The translations under genes and the position numbers were made by a program. This document shows, piece after piece, positions 7,413-14,924 of a stretch of 64,000 bases of DNA. Under the pieces are notes generated by a model. The model made no database searches. It saw nothing but the letters and a program-made list of their open reading frames with translations, and was not told where the DNA came from. The DNA comes from Flavobacterium channae (GTDB taxonomy: Bacteria; Bacteroidota; Bacteroidia; Flavobacteriales; Flavobacteriaceae), in assembly GCF_021172165.1 (NCBI RefSeq), contig NZ_CP089096.1, forward strand, positions 682,001 to 746,000. The letters are read 5' to 3'. How positions within the stretch are numbered: the stretch's first letter is position 1; each line of letters begins with the position of its first letter.

Positions 7413-7940
7413 ATGATAGAAGAACAAGTAATTTTAGTCAACGAGCAAGATGAGCCTATTGGGCTTATGAATAAGATGGAAGCACATGAAAAAGCGGTTT
7501 TGCACAGAGCTTTCTCAGTGTTTATTTTGAATGATAAAAACGAAGTGATGTTGCAACAACGCGCCCATCACAAATACCATTCTCCTCTTTTGTGGACTAA
7601 TACATGTTGTAGTCATCAACGCGCTGGTGAAACTAACATCCAAGCTGGAAAACGACGCCTGTTTGAAGAAATGGGTTTTCAAACAGAATTAAAAGAGTTG
7701 TTTCATTTCATTTACAAAGCCCCTTTTGATAACGGTTTAACCGAACACGAATTAGATCATGTAATGATTGGTTATTACAATGGAGAGCCTGTTATTAATG
7801 AGGATGAAGTAGAAAGCTGGAAATGGATGACTATTGAAGCTATAAAAGGAGATATGGTTGTTAATCCGGATGCTTATACTGTTTGGTTTAAAATCATATT
7901 TGATGAGTTTTATCATTATCTAGAAGATCATAAATTGTAA
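7413..7940 (+). CDS. idi: Isopentenyl-diphosphate delta-isomerase, type 1
   Basis: A 175-residue Nudix-fold enzyme that interconverts isopentenyl and dimethylallyl diphosphate for isoprenoid synthesis. The catalytic cysteine lies in WTNTCCSHQR (61-70) and the acidic pair in LTEHELDH (E111, E113). Metal-binding histidines include H25 and H31 in AHEKAVLHRAFS. AGKRRLFEEMGF (78-89) is the Nudix-like helix. The ATG at 7413 is chosen because the upstream in-frame TTG at 7392 falls inside the promoter box. A 9-base-arm hairpin (7967-7997) follows the gene and may be a weak terminator before queD. Confidence 0.92.
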   Translation: MIEEQVILVNEQDEPIGLMNKMEAHEKAVLHRAFSVFILNDKNEVMLQQRAHHKYHSPLLWTNTCCSHQRAGETNIQAGKRRLFEEMGFQTELKELFHFIYKAPFDNGLTEHELDHVMIGYYNGEPVINEDEVESWKWMTIEAIKGDMVVNPDAYTVWFKIIFDEFYHYLEDHKL

Positions 7941-8048
7941 AATTCATTTAGGGAACACAGATTGAAGAAATAAGAGAAATTTTAAAAATCTTATTTCTTA
8001 AAAATTAAAATTATATTCTGAATTCAAATTTCTAAATTCTAAATTGCC

Positions 8049-8459
8049 ATGAGAGTAACTGTTTCAAGAAAAGCCCATTTTAATGCTGCGCATCGTTTGT
8101 ATCGCAAGGATTGGTCTATGGAAAAAAATCAGGAAGTTTTTGGAAAATGTAACAATCCTAACTTTCATGGGCACAACTACGAACTGATTGTTTCGGTAAC
8201 AGGTGAAGTGGATAAGGAAACAGGTTATGTGATTGATACTAAAATCTTATCCGATTTAATTAAAGAACATATTGAAGAAGCATTTGATCATAAAAATTTA
8301 AACGAAGATGTTCCAGAATTCCAAGATTTGAATCCAACAGCGGAACATATCGCTTATATTATCTGGAACAAACTTCGCGTTTTGATTGCTGCTGATAAAG
8401 AGTTGGAAATTACTTTATACGAAACACCTAGAAATTTTGTAACTTATAAAGGAAACTAA
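8049..8459 (+). CDS. queD: 6-carboxy-5,6,7,8-tetrahydropterin synthase (QueD/PTPS family)
   Basis: A 136-residue protein of the 6-pyruvoyl-tetrahydropterin synthase family, acting at the second step of queuosine (7-deazaguanine) synthesis from GTP. The zinc ligands are the family histidines H15 (FNAAHRL) and H40/H42 (NFHGHNYEL). The catalytic cysteine is C34 (FGKCNNPNFHGH) and the Asp-His pair is in AFDHKNL (D80, H81). LNPTAEHIAYIIW and the late Glu (YETPRN) complete the substrate pocket. The stop is 2 nt before the peroxiredoxin start, so they are likely co-transcribed. QueD rather than eukaryotic-type PTPS is preferred because of the C-x3-N-x2-H-G-H arrangement. Confidence 0.9.
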   Translation: MRVTVSRKAHFNAAHRLYRKDWSMEKNQEVFGKCNNPNFHGHNYELIVSVTGEVDKETGYVIDTKILSDLIKEHIEEAFDHKNLNEDVPEFQDLNPTAEHIAYIIWNKLRVLIAADKELEITLYETPRNFVTYKGN

Positions 8460-8461
8460 TT

Positions 8462-8914
8462 ATGGCGATTCAAATAGGAGATAAATTACCAAGTTTTAAA
8501 GCTACTAAGCAGGATGGAACTGCTTTTGATAGTCATGAAATTCATCAGAAACCTGTTGTGATTTACTTCTATCCAAAGGATTTTACACCAGGCTGTACTA
8601 CTCAAGCTTGCAATTTTAGAGATGCTTATCAAGATTTTCAAGATTTAGGCGCTGAAGTGATTGGTGTAAGTGGTGATTCAGCTACTTCTCATCAGAATTT
8701 TCAACAGAAATATAAATTGCCTTTTATTTTGCTATCAGATTCAGATAGAAAACTACGACGCTTATTTGGAGTTCCAACAGCACTTTTTGGGTTGTTGCCT
8801 GGACGTGTAACGTATGTTTTTGATGCTAAGGGTTATTGTATTTATATTTTTGATAGTATGAGTGCGAAAAATCATATTGAAAGAGCTTTGAAAGCGATTC
8901 AAAAGGTAAAATAA
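8462..8914 (+). CDS. bcp: Thiol peroxidase, BCP-type peroxiredoxin
   Basis: A 150-residue thioredoxin-fold peroxidase that reduces hydroperoxides. The peroxidatic cysteine C45 sits in DFTPGCTTQAC and a second cysteine, C50, is five residues later. This spacing is typical of the BCP/PrxQ subgroup, which forms an intramolecular disulfide. GVSGDSATSHQNF and the LLSDSDRKL segment are also family-like. There is no signal peptide, so it is cytoplasmic. The start is 2 nt after queD. Two-gene operons of unrelated function like this one are common, and the pairing itself says little. Confidence 0.9.
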   Translation: MAIQIGDKLPSFKATKQDGTAFDSHEIHQKPVVIYFYPKDFTPGCTTQACNFRDAYQDFQDLGAEVIGVSGDSATSHQNFQQKYKLPFILLSDSDRKLRRLFGVPTALFGLLPGRVTYVFDAKGYCIYIFDSMSAKNHIERALKAIQKVK

Positions 8915-8937
8915 AAAATCTGTTTTACACCCCTAAA

Positions 8938-8953
8938 GTCCCCTTAAGGGGAC
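8938..8953. repeat. Perfect 16-base palindrome GTCCCCTTAAGGGGAC
   Basis: A self-complementary GC-rich word within CCCCTAAAG...GGGGAC, downstream of the peroxiredoxin gene. It stands out in an AT-rich gap and looks like the core of a dispersed intergenic repeat common in Bacteroidetes genomes. The lack of a T-run argues against a simple terminator. Confidence 0.5.
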
Positions 8954-9110
8954 AATACTTTCTTACTATCTTATCTTCATACTATTTTTCAGATTAAAGT
9001 TTTAAAAAATATCATTATTTCTGAATTTTCATTACGCTTTATTGCTTTACAATTTCCATCTCTAGCATATTTTAATTGTTTTTCGCATCTTTGCACTTCA
9101 CTATTTGACT

Positions 9111-10070
9111 ATGAAGTTTTATCCATTAACGTTTACACCAATACTTAAAGACCGCATTTGGGGCGGAACCAAGTTGAAAACTTATCTCAACAAACCTATA
9201 GTTTCTGAAACTACGGGCGAGAGTTGGGAAATTTCAACTGTTCCTAGTGATATTAGTGTGGTTGCTACTGGTGTTTTAAAAGGGAAGAACATTAATGAAA
9301 TTATCGATTTATATCCCGAAGAAATTTTAGGAAAATCGGTCATTAGTCGTTTTGGAAAACAATTTCCTTTACTTTTTAAATTTATTGATGCTAAGGAGGA
9401 TTTATCCATTCAATTACATCCCAATGATACTTTAGCTAAAGAACGCCATAATTCTTTCGGGAAAACTGAAATGTGGTATGTGATGCAAGCAGATGAATCA
9501 GCACGTTTGGTTGTTGGATTTAAAAAAGATTCCAATAAGGAAGAATATTTAGCGTATTTAGAAAATAAAAATCTAATTGATTTGCTAAATGAATATCCCG
9601 TTTCAAAAGGTGATGTTTTCTTTTTGGAAACCGGAACGATTCATGCCATTGGAGCAGGGGTAGTAGTGGCAGAAATTCAGCAGACTAGTGATGTTACGTA
9701 TCGTATTTACGATTGGGATAGAGTAGATGCTAATGGAAATGGAAGAGAATTGCATACAGAATTAGCTTTAGATGCTATAAATTACCAAACAACACCTTCT
9801 AAAATTGACTACAAAGAAGAAGTAAATAAAAGTGCAGGTGTAGTAAATTGCCCCTACTTTGTTACGAATATCATTGCCTTACAAGAAACTTATATTTGGA
9901 AAAAAGTCAAAGAAGCTTTCACGGTTTTCATGTGTACGAATGGTCAATTTGAAATGATAGTGAATGGAGAGATTCAAAGATATCGCATGGGTGATACGAT
10001 TTTGATTCCGGCTTGTATAGAAAATCTAACTTTGAGAGGAAAGGCTACTTTGTTAGAAATTTCGATATAA
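9111..10070 (+). CDS. manA: Mannose-6-phosphate isomerase, class I
   Basis: A 319-residue zinc enzyme that interconverts fructose-6-phosphate and mannose-6-phosphate, feeding mannose into polysaccharide and GDP-sugar synthesis. It is the short cupin form usual in Firmicutes and Bacteroidetes. The metal site is seen as SIQLHPND (99-106), FGKTEMWYV (E120) and TGTIHAIGAG (H178). The C-terminal cupin half lacks catalytic residues. The ATG at 9111 is chosen over an in-frame TTG at 9105. It is preceded by a gap of about 190 bp with only the palindrome at 8938, and is likely transcribed alone. Confidence 0.92.
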   Translation: MKFYPLTFTPILKDRIWGGTKLKTYLNKPIVSETTGESWEISTVPSDISVVATGVLKGKNINEIIDLYPEEILGKSVISRFGKQFPLLFKFIDAKEDLSIQLHPNDTLAKERHNSFGKTEMWYVMQADESARLVVGFKKDSNKEEYLAYLENKNLIDLLNEYPVSKGDVFFLETGTIHAIGAGVVVAEIQQTSDVTYRIYDWDRVDANGNGRELHTELALDAINYQTTPSKIDYKEEVNKSAGVVNCPYFVTNIIALQETYIWKKVKEAFTVFMCTNGQFEMIVNGEIQRYRMGDTILIPACIENLTLRGKATLLEISI

Positions 10071-10074
10071 TGTA

Positions 10075-10103
10075 TTGAGAACAAAATATATTATGTAATT
10101 TTG
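10075..10103 (+). promoter_or_regulatory. Promoter TTG-N18-TAATTTTG
   Basis: TTG at 10075-10077 and TAATTTTG at 10096-10103 are separated by 18 nt. This is a near-ideal Bacteroidetes promoter that begins only 5 nt after the manA stop. It serves the 89-residue gene at 10128. Confidence 0.65.
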
Positions 10104-10127
10104 CTTCAAATTTTAAATTTATACAAA

Positions 10128-10397
10128 ATGGCAAGCGTTAAAAACTTGAAAAAAGAAATCAACTATGTTTTAGGGGATATTGTAAACATCGTTTACATTT
10201 GGGAAATGTCTACAGCTGGAAAACCAACTGAAGCATCTGATAAATTAGTTGATGAAATCTACGAAACTTTTGATACTTTAATGACTAGAGCAAATCAAAA
10301 AGACGTTGAAAACAAAAAAGCGCATTTTAAACAAATCCGTAAGGATTACGAAGCGGCTGCAAATCAATTTGTTGCGAAAATAAACGAATTAAACTAA
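10128..10397 (+). CDS. Conserved hypothetical helical protein, 89 aa
   Basis: A small, fully helical, charged protein starting MASVKNLKKEINYVLGDIV. It has no signal peptide, membrane segment or cysteine. Heptad-like spacing of L, I and F suggests a helical bundle or coiled coil. I recognise it only as a short protein conserved in flavobacteria. The ATG at 10128 is chosen because an upstream in-frame TTG at 10101 lies inside the promoter box. Its own good promoter and position just before a tRNA gene suggest steady, independent expression. The function is unknown. Confidence 0.75.
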   Translation: MASVKNLKKEINYVLGDIVNIVYIWEMSTAGKPTEASDKLVDEIYETFDTLMTRANQKDVENKKAHFKQIRKDYEAAANQFVAKINELN

Positions 10398-10427
10398 AAA
10401 ATTGCGATAAAAAAGTGCATATTTTTT

Positions 10428-10457
10428 TTGGAAATTTAATTTTCAGAAGTATATTTG
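10428..10457 (+). promoter_or_regulatory. Promoter of tRNA-Thr: TTG-N19-TATATTTG
   Basis: TTG (10428-10430) and TATATTTG (10450-10457) are 19 nt apart, an exact consensus arrangement. The predicted transcript start, near 10463, is about 10 nt before the mature tRNA. Confidence 0.75.
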
Positions 10458-10472
10458 CACCGCAATAGAGTT

Positions 10473-10546
10473 GCCGGTGTAGCTCAGCTGGCTAGAGCAG
10501 CTGATTTGTAATCAGCAGGTCGTGGGTTCGAGTCCCTCCATCGGCT
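10473..10546 (+). tRNA. tRNA-Thr (anticodon TGT)
   Basis: A 74-nt cloverleaf. The acceptor stem GCCGGTG (10473-10479) pairs with CATCGGC (10539-10545), followed by an unpaired discriminator T. The D-arm contains AGCTCAGCTGGCTAGAGC. The anticodon stem GCTGA/TCAGC encloses the 7-nt loop TTTGTAA with anticodon TGT at 10507-10509. The T-arm has the invariant GGTTCGAGTCC. CCA is not encoded. It reads ACA codons. Promoter and terminator lie at 10428 and 10556, so it is a single-gene unit. Confidence 0.97.
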
Positions 10547-10555
10547 CTAAAGAAG

Positions 10556-10588
10556 AAACCATCACAGTAATGTGGTGGTTTTTTTGTT
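10556..10588 (+). terminator. tRNA-Thr terminator
   Basis: Arms AAACCATCACA (10556-10566) and TGTGGTGGTTT (10571-10581), with one G-T pair and a 4-nt loop, are followed by a T-run. Confidence 0.85.
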
Positions 10589-10624
10589 TTATACCATTTT
10601 GAGTTTATTTCAGAATTTTTAAAT

Positions 10625-10717
10625 GCTAGTGCAAGTGTCACGCTTGTGCACACAAAGTATAAAAAGATTTTTAAATGTTTGAAATATGCTGTCACAAGCA
10701 AGATGCTTCCGCTAACG
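10625..10717. repeat. Degenerate inverted pair of a dispersed repeat
   Basis: A unit beginning GCTAGTGCAAGTGTCACGC (10625) and the reverse complement of 10689-10717 agree over most of about 26 positions (pattern TAG-G-AAG--TC--GCTTGTG). They form an inverted pair around a 35-bp AT-rich centre in the gap between the tRNA and the GNAT gene. Apart from this pair and a promoter box at 10776, I see nothing in 10590-10811. Confidence 0.45.
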
Positions 10718-10775
10718 ACGTCTTAATCGTTGAAATTTTTATTTATTTGATAAGGGTTTAATACTTCTTAGTAAG

Positions 10776-10783
10776 TATTTTTG
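10776..10783 (+). promoter_or_regulatory. Probable -7 box for the GNAT gene
   Basis: TATTTTTG matches TAnnTTTG, 28 nt upstream of the ATG at 10812. Confidence 0.5.
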
Positions 10784-10811
10784 TAGTAGATATTAATAAA
10801 AGAACTTAAAT

Positions 10812-11210
10812 ATGATTTTAGAATTTAGTTTTGACAAACGACCTTCGGTAGAACAAATAATTGATCTATATGATAAAGCTGGTTTACCAAGACCAACAAA
10901 TGATAAAGATAGAATTCAAAAAATGTATGATAGTTCAAATTTAATAGTTACTGCTTGGGATAAAAACGTATTGGTAGGAGTTGCACGTTCAATTACAGAT
11001 TGGGTTTGGAGCTGTTATCTGGCCGATCTTGCTGTTCATCCAGATTATAAAAAAGGGGGAATTGGGAAAAAACTTGTTTATTTGACAAAAGAAAAATTAG
11101 GAGAAGAATCAATGATACTTTTGCTTTCAGTTCCAACAGCAATGGAATATTACCCGAAAATAGGGATGAAGAAAGAAGAAAGAGCTTTTTCGATACTAAG
11201 GACAAAATAA
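10812..11210 (+). CDS. GNAT family N-acetyltransferase
   Basis: A 132-residue single-domain acetyltransferase. The acetyl-CoA pyrophosphate-binding motif A is clear: LADLAVHPDYKKGGIGKKLV (about 75-94), fitting the Q/R-x-x-G-x-G/A pattern. Upstream strands (LIVTAWDKNVLVGVARSIT) and the C-terminal PTAMEYYPKIGMKK segment match small GNAT enzymes that act on amino groups of metabolites or proteins. The substrate cannot be predicted. It is a single-gene unit on the plus strand facing a convergent minus-strand lipoprotein gene. Confidence 0.85.
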   Translation: MILEFSFDKRPSVEQIIDLYDKAGLPRPTNDKDRIQKMYDSSNLIVTAWDKNVLVGVARSITDWVWSCYLADLAVHPDYKKGGIGKKLVYLTKEKLGEESMILLLSVPTAMEYYPKIGMKKEERAFSILRTK

Positions 11211-11333
11211 TATTACGAATTATTTTACCTCTAACACGTTTTTATTCTTTTGTTTGATAGTTTTTTTGTTGTTCTTATAACGACTTAATTATTACTTTAA
11301 CGTTATTGTTAATAGCAATGGTTCATTAACAGA

Positions 11334-11365
11334 TATAAAAAAACCACAACTTTTAGTGTGTGGTT
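11334..11365 (-). terminator. Terminator of the DUF4369 lipoprotein gene
   Basis: Arms AACCACA (11342-11348) and TGTGGTT (11359-11365), with a T-run on the minus strand (11341-11334). Confidence 0.65.
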
Positions 11366-11383
11366 CCTTATGTTTTTACTTTA

Positions 11384-12103
11384 TTATTTTTCAATCGCTT
11401 TTCTTTCTTTAATATATTCATTCAGCATTTTTCCATATTTTGATTTTGCAACTTCTGGCGTCATACTTTTTTGAATAGTGTCTAAATAAGCCGTATTGAT
11501 ATCGGCAATTTCTGAAAGTGCTAAATAAGGCGCAATTTCTTTGTCTCCATTTGTTACTGCAAAATGAGCAGTGTAACGATATTTTCTAGTTAATAAGTTT
11601 TTATAGGCTTTTTCAATGCTATCTGTTGTGGTTGGGTTTGGTTTTAATTCGTTTTTTAAACGTTTTGCCATTATGGCTAAGTTTTGATCTCTGAATTTAC
11701 TGTTTAAACTATCAAACTTTACCCATAAATCATGATTCTTTGAACCTGTAACTTTGGCATCAGAAAAAAAGTGTTTTAAAGTTGTTTCTATATGAATATT
11801 TCCTGGTTCAGCAAAAAAAGGTAAATTATCGTCTATTGATTTAGTTTGTCCACGGTCTAATATTAAGTATAGCATTTCTGGACTTTCTAACTTGATGTGG
11901 CTTTCAAACTTTGAATCGCCATTAATATTTATGCTATCTAATGTAATTAATACAGAATCTTGTAATCTTTGCAAATATAACTTTCCTTGACTTAATCCTT
12001 TTACATTACCCGTGATGTGGACATTTGCATCTGTAGCTCCTTCTTTGTTACAAGCCATTAATGTGATAACGGCAATTATGGCTAAAACTATCTTTTTACT
12101 CAT
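11384..12103 (-). CDS. DUF4369 domain-containing lipoprotein
   Basis: A 239-residue lipoprotein with a leader ending in the lipobox LMAC (Cys18). The mature N-terminal half (about 26-125) fits the DUF4369 family: a beta-rich domain with HITGNVKGLSQGKLYLQRL and repeated strands. In Bacteroidetes this domain often precedes a thioredoxin-like domain. That domain is absent here, and the remainder is a helical, Lys-rich tail. It is probably a periplasmic or outer-membrane lipoprotein of unknown function. The internal ATG at 12103 is chosen because it gives a proper signal peptide; a longer frame to 12148 would add 15 residues ahead of the leader. Confidence 0.75.
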   Translation of the reverse strand: MSKKIVLAIIAVITLMACNKEGATDANVHITGNVKGLSQGKLYLQRLQDSVLITLDSININGDSKFESHIKLESPEMLYLILDRGQTKSIDDNLPFFAEPGNIHIETTLKHFFSDAKVTGSKNHDLWVKFDSLNSKFRDQNLAIMAKRLKNELKPNPTTTDSIEKAYKNLLTRKYRYTAHFAVTNGDKEIAPYLALSEIADINTAYLDTIQKSMTPEVAKSKYGKMLNEYIKERKAIEK

Positions 12104-12185
12104 GATATTATTTGTTGTATTTTGAATTTCGTGAATCTTCGATTTCATTGTGAATTTTAATTTGTGTTCGCAAAGTAAATAAAAA

Positions 12186-12216
12186 AATCCTCAAAATACT
12201 AAGTACTTTGAGGATT
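12186..12216. terminator. Terminator downstream of the M61 peptidase gene
   Basis: Arms AATCCTCAAA (12186-12195) and TTTGAGGATT (12207-12216). A-runs and T-runs flank both sides, and it lies between two minus-strand genes. It stops the M61 transcript, so the lipoprotein gene must have its own promoter. Confidence 0.75.
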
Positions 12217-12255
12217 TTCAAGTGCAATGTCAATTGCAAAATTCAATTTCAAATT

Positions 12256-14115
12256 TTAACCTCTTAACCAAGCTTCACGAACTGCTTTTTTAGTATTGTC
12301 AGTAGATTGGTAGCCGTCTTGTTTTTCTTTTGGCATTACTACTTTTCCTTTTACAGTTTGTTCTTTACCATCTCTTTTGATTTTAACTGAAATAGCATCG
12401 CCATCTTTCCAAGTCATGCTTGCCATAATTAAATCGTAGATGTTGTCTAAATTGTAATTTTTGTCGTTAAAAGCTAAAAGTGTATCATTATTTTTTAAAC
12501 CTAAGGTTTTCATAAATACATTTAATTCGATTTCAGGTAAAATCATGATTTCTTTTGTGCTTGGATTTACGGTAATATAAGGCTCTCTTTGACCTTTTAA
12601 AAATGGATTTCCTGCTACTTCGATAGATGCTTCAGTAACTCCCATTTTAGCAAAATATTTTTCGTAAGGAATAGGAGTTTCACCTGCAACGTGGTTTTTT
12701 AAGAATTCTCCAACAGCAGGATAAGTTAATGCTGTGATTTTTGCAAATAACTCGTCGTCTTTAAAGGCTTTTGTAGTTCCGTATTCTTTAGATAATTCTT
12801 GCATTAGGTTTAAAATTCCTTTTTGACCATTGCTATTTTCTCTAATTAAAATATCGACACACATCGCAATTAAAGCTCCTTTTTGATATACGTTTAAGTA
12901 TTGGTCTTTGTAAGGTGGATTCAATACGTTTTTACTCATTTTTGTAAAACTCATATTGTCATTCATTTGGCGTGATTGTGCAATTTTGCCAGCCATTCTT
13001 TCAAAAAATTCTTTTTCATCAATTAAGCCTTGATTTACTTGAAATAAGTTTGCAAAATATTCGGTAACACCTTCATACATCCATAAATGTTCTGACATTT
13101 GTGGGTTATTGAAGTCAAAATATTGAATTTCTGTTGAATGGATTGTTAAAGGGGTTACAATGTGGAAGAACTCATGAGAAACCACGTCTTTTAATTGTTC
13201 TTGTAGCATTTCTAATCCCATCATTTCTGGCATTACTACCGTTGTTGATGTTGGGTGCTCTAACGCTCCAAACCCTTTTGCATCTTTAGCTGCCATGTCT
13301 GACAAGTACAATAAGATGGCATATTTTTTTGTTGAGTTAATTGGTCCCAAGAAGCGTTTTTGCGCTTTCATCATCGTTTCCATATTTGGAGTAATTTGTT
13401 CTGCCGTATATTTTCCTGTTGGAGAATACACGCTGATGATAATTTCCATATCATCCACCATAAACGAGGTAAAATCCGGTTTTGAATACATGATTGGCAT
13501 TTCTACCAAACTTGCATACTTAGGCATTAAAAATACGTCCGAAGTTGCACTTGCATCAGCATCGGTCATAGCCGAAACTCCCATTAAAGTTTCAGGATGC
13601 GTAACGGTTAATTTATATGGTGTTTCTTCCTTTCCTTTGAAGTAACCAATGAATCCGTGCGTATTCAACATAAAGTTAACTCCAGCATTTATATTGGTTC
13701 CAGCAGGTGAGAATACGTCTTCGCTTTCTCCAAAGCCAGCACCACCTTCCGTATCAAATGTATCATTCACTAAATATGTGATTTTTGACAATTTAGTTGC
13801 GTTTGAAATAGAATATGAATTTTCATCGATTTTAGCTACTTTAATTGGATTTCCTTTTGCGTCAAAAGCCTTAACGTTTTCGATAAAACGGCCATAATCG
13901 TCTTCAGAATAGGTTCCTGGAACTGTTTTTGGGAAATGGAAAGTAACCGTTTCGCTTGTAAAAGTTGGAGGTGTAACGGTAACCATTACTTTATCATCTT
14001 TTACATTAATTAAATCAATAGTAACTGCTACATCATTTTGTTGCGTTGTTGTTTGAGTTGGGCTACAACTCCATAAAAATCCCACAAAAGCTAGGGAAAG
14101 AATTATTTTTTTCAT
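12256..14115 (-). CDS. M61 family metallopeptidase with PDZ domain
   Basis: A 619-residue exported lipoprotein (leader ending FLWSC, Cys17). The zinc site is SHEFFHIVTPL (H314-E315-x-x-H318) with the third ligand E348 in MYEGVTEYFA. This gluzincin arrangement fits M61 glycyl aminopeptidase-like enzymes. Residues 30-220 form the N-terminal beta domain, and a PDZ-like domain is near 505-600 (MILPEIELNVFMKTLGLKNNDTLLAF). It probably trims peptides in the periplasm. No partner genes are adjacent. The C-terminus ends AVREAWLRG just before a strong terminator. Confidence 0.88.
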   Translation of the reverse strand: MKKIILSLAFVGFLWSCSPTQTTTQQNDVAVTIDLINVKDDKVMVTVTPPTFTSETVTFHFPKTVPGTYSEDDYGRFIENVKAFDAKGNPIKVAKIDENSYSISNATKLSKITYLVNDTFDTEGGAGFGESEDVFSPAGTNINAGVNFMLNTHGFIGYFKGKEETPYKLTVTHPETLMGVSAMTDADASATSDVFLMPKYASLVEMPIMYSKPDFTSFMVDDMEIIISVYSPTGKYTAEQITPNMETMMKAQKRFLGPINSTKKYAILLYLSDMAAKDAKGFGALEHPTSTTVVMPEMMGLEMLQEQLKDVVSHEFFHIVTPLTIHSTEIQYFDFNNPQMSEHLWMYEGVTEYFANLFQVNQGLIDEKEFFERMAGKIAQSRQMNDNMSFTKMSKNVLNPPYKDQYLNVYQKGALIAMCVDILIRENSNGQKGILNLMQELSKEYGTTKAFKDDELFAKITALTYPAVGEFLKNHVAGETPIPYEKYFAKMGVTEASIEVAGNPFLKGQREPYITVNPSTKEIMILPEIELNVFMKTLGLKNNDTLLAFNDKNYNLDNIYDLIMASMTWKDGDAISVKIKRDGKEQTVKGKVVMPKEKQDGYQSTDNTKKAVREAWLRG

Positions 14116-14167
14116 TTTATCAATATTGTATTGATAATAAGTAGATAAAATGGTTGAATTGTTACAA

Positions 14168-14449
14168 TTAACGTTTAGAAATTTTATTTCCAGTGATTTG
14201 TCTTTGCAGTTTGCATTTGAATCGATTTATACCATTTGTGCGAAGTTTGGCATGCTTGGTTGCTCTTCCTTGAACACGTTCTCTCCACATTTTAAAACTA
14301 GATGGTTTCATTTCACTGCGCATAATTTCTATAGTTTGTTGTTCGGAGATGCCAAACTGAAAAGTGATGGCTTCGAAAGGCGTTCTGTCTTCCCAAGCCA
14401 TCTCAATGATGCGATCGATTTGCGATTCAGTGAATTGTTTCTTTATCAT
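14168..14449 (-). CDS. DUF2805 / TIGR03643 family protein, copy A
   Basis: A 93-residue basic protein. The core FTESQIDRIIEMAWEDRTPFEAI...FGISEQQTIEIMR resembles a small helix-turn-helix fold, followed by FKMWRERVQGR and a Lys/Arg-rich tail. It matches the family annotated as TIGR03643/DUF2805, whose function is unknown. The HTH-like core and basic tail suggest nucleic-acid binding, but this is inference. It is paralogous to the adjacent gene at 14504-14785, with the same order of landmarks. A strong terminator lies between the two, so they are not one transcript unless read-through occurs. Confidence 0.75.
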   Translation of the reverse strand: MIKKQFTESQIDRIIEMAWEDRTPFEAITFQFGISEQQTIEIMRSEMKPSSFKMWRERVQGRATKHAKLRTNGINRFKCKLQRQITGNKISKR

Positions 14450-14471
14450 GAAACAAATTTCTGTATAAAAT

Positions 14472-14503
14472 AAAAAAACTCTTGTTGAACAAGAGTTAAA
14501 TTT
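14472..14503. terminator. Hairpin terminator between the DUF2805 paralogues
   Basis: Arms AACTCTTGT (14477-14485) and ACAAGAGTT (14489-14497) with a 3-nt loop. The A-run (14472-14478) provides a T-run on the minus strand, so it ends the upstream minus-strand gene. Confidence 0.8.
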
Positions 14504-14785
14504 TTAATCGAATTTATTTTTAAAGTAGTATTTACTATCTAAATCATCATCTTCCAAATCATTAAATTTCATAGGTTTTGGTTTCGGTTTATTAGCCGTA
14601 ACTTTCTTTTTCCATAGTTCAAAATTGTCTTTGGATAAACGTTTACGCATCAATTCGGTTACATCGTTTTCAGATACCCCAAATTCCTCTTTTAATACTT
14701 CAAAAGGTTTTTTTTCCTCTTGAGCCATGGCAACAACTCTATCTAATGTTTCGTTGTCGAATTCTGAGATTTTCTTCTTTTTCAT
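14504..14785 (-). CDS. DUF2805 family protein, copy B
   Basis: A 93-residue protein with the same plan as its neighbour: FDNETLDRVVAMAQEEKKPFEVL, FGVSENDVTELMRKRL, then FELWKKKVTANKPKPKP. The tail differs from copy A: it starts Lys/Pro-rich and ends acidic and aromatic (DDDLDSKYYFKNKFD). The DUF2805 function is unknown; the HTH-like helices suggest a DNA- or RNA-associated role. The leader is AT-rich with no clear TAnnTTTG box. The pair looks like an old tandem duplication that has diverged. Confidence 0.75.
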   Translation of the reverse strand: MKKKKISEFDNETLDRVVAMAQEEKKPFEVLKEEFGVSENDVTELMRKRLSKDNFELWKKKVTANKPKPKPMKFNDLEDDDLDSKYYFKNKFD

Positions 14786-14924
14786 CAGATGAATACTATT
14801 TCTTTCTTTTTTAATTGGTTAATAATTCAATATTAGTAAAAAAATAAATTCAAAAAATGTGCCAATCGTTTTTTTGGAATTTTTTATATTAATTCAGGAA
14901 ATGTTTTATTTTTTTGAAAAAAAA

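Noticed and set aside
8938..8953. GTCCCCTTAAGGGGAC as a terminator
   Set aside because: The stem is GC-rich, but no T-run follows on either strand. It looks like a dispersed repeat core.
10492..10701. Minus-strand ORF of 69 codons ending DGGTRTHDLLITNQLL
   Set aside because: This is the antisense of tRNA-Thr and its flank. The GGTRTHDLLI string is a well-known artefact of translating tRNA genes; the ORF is not a gene.
14150..14473. Plus-strand ORF of 107 codons opposite the DUF2805 copy A gene
   Set aside because: Antisense to a recognisable protein, with no promoter or family features. Treated as a shadow.
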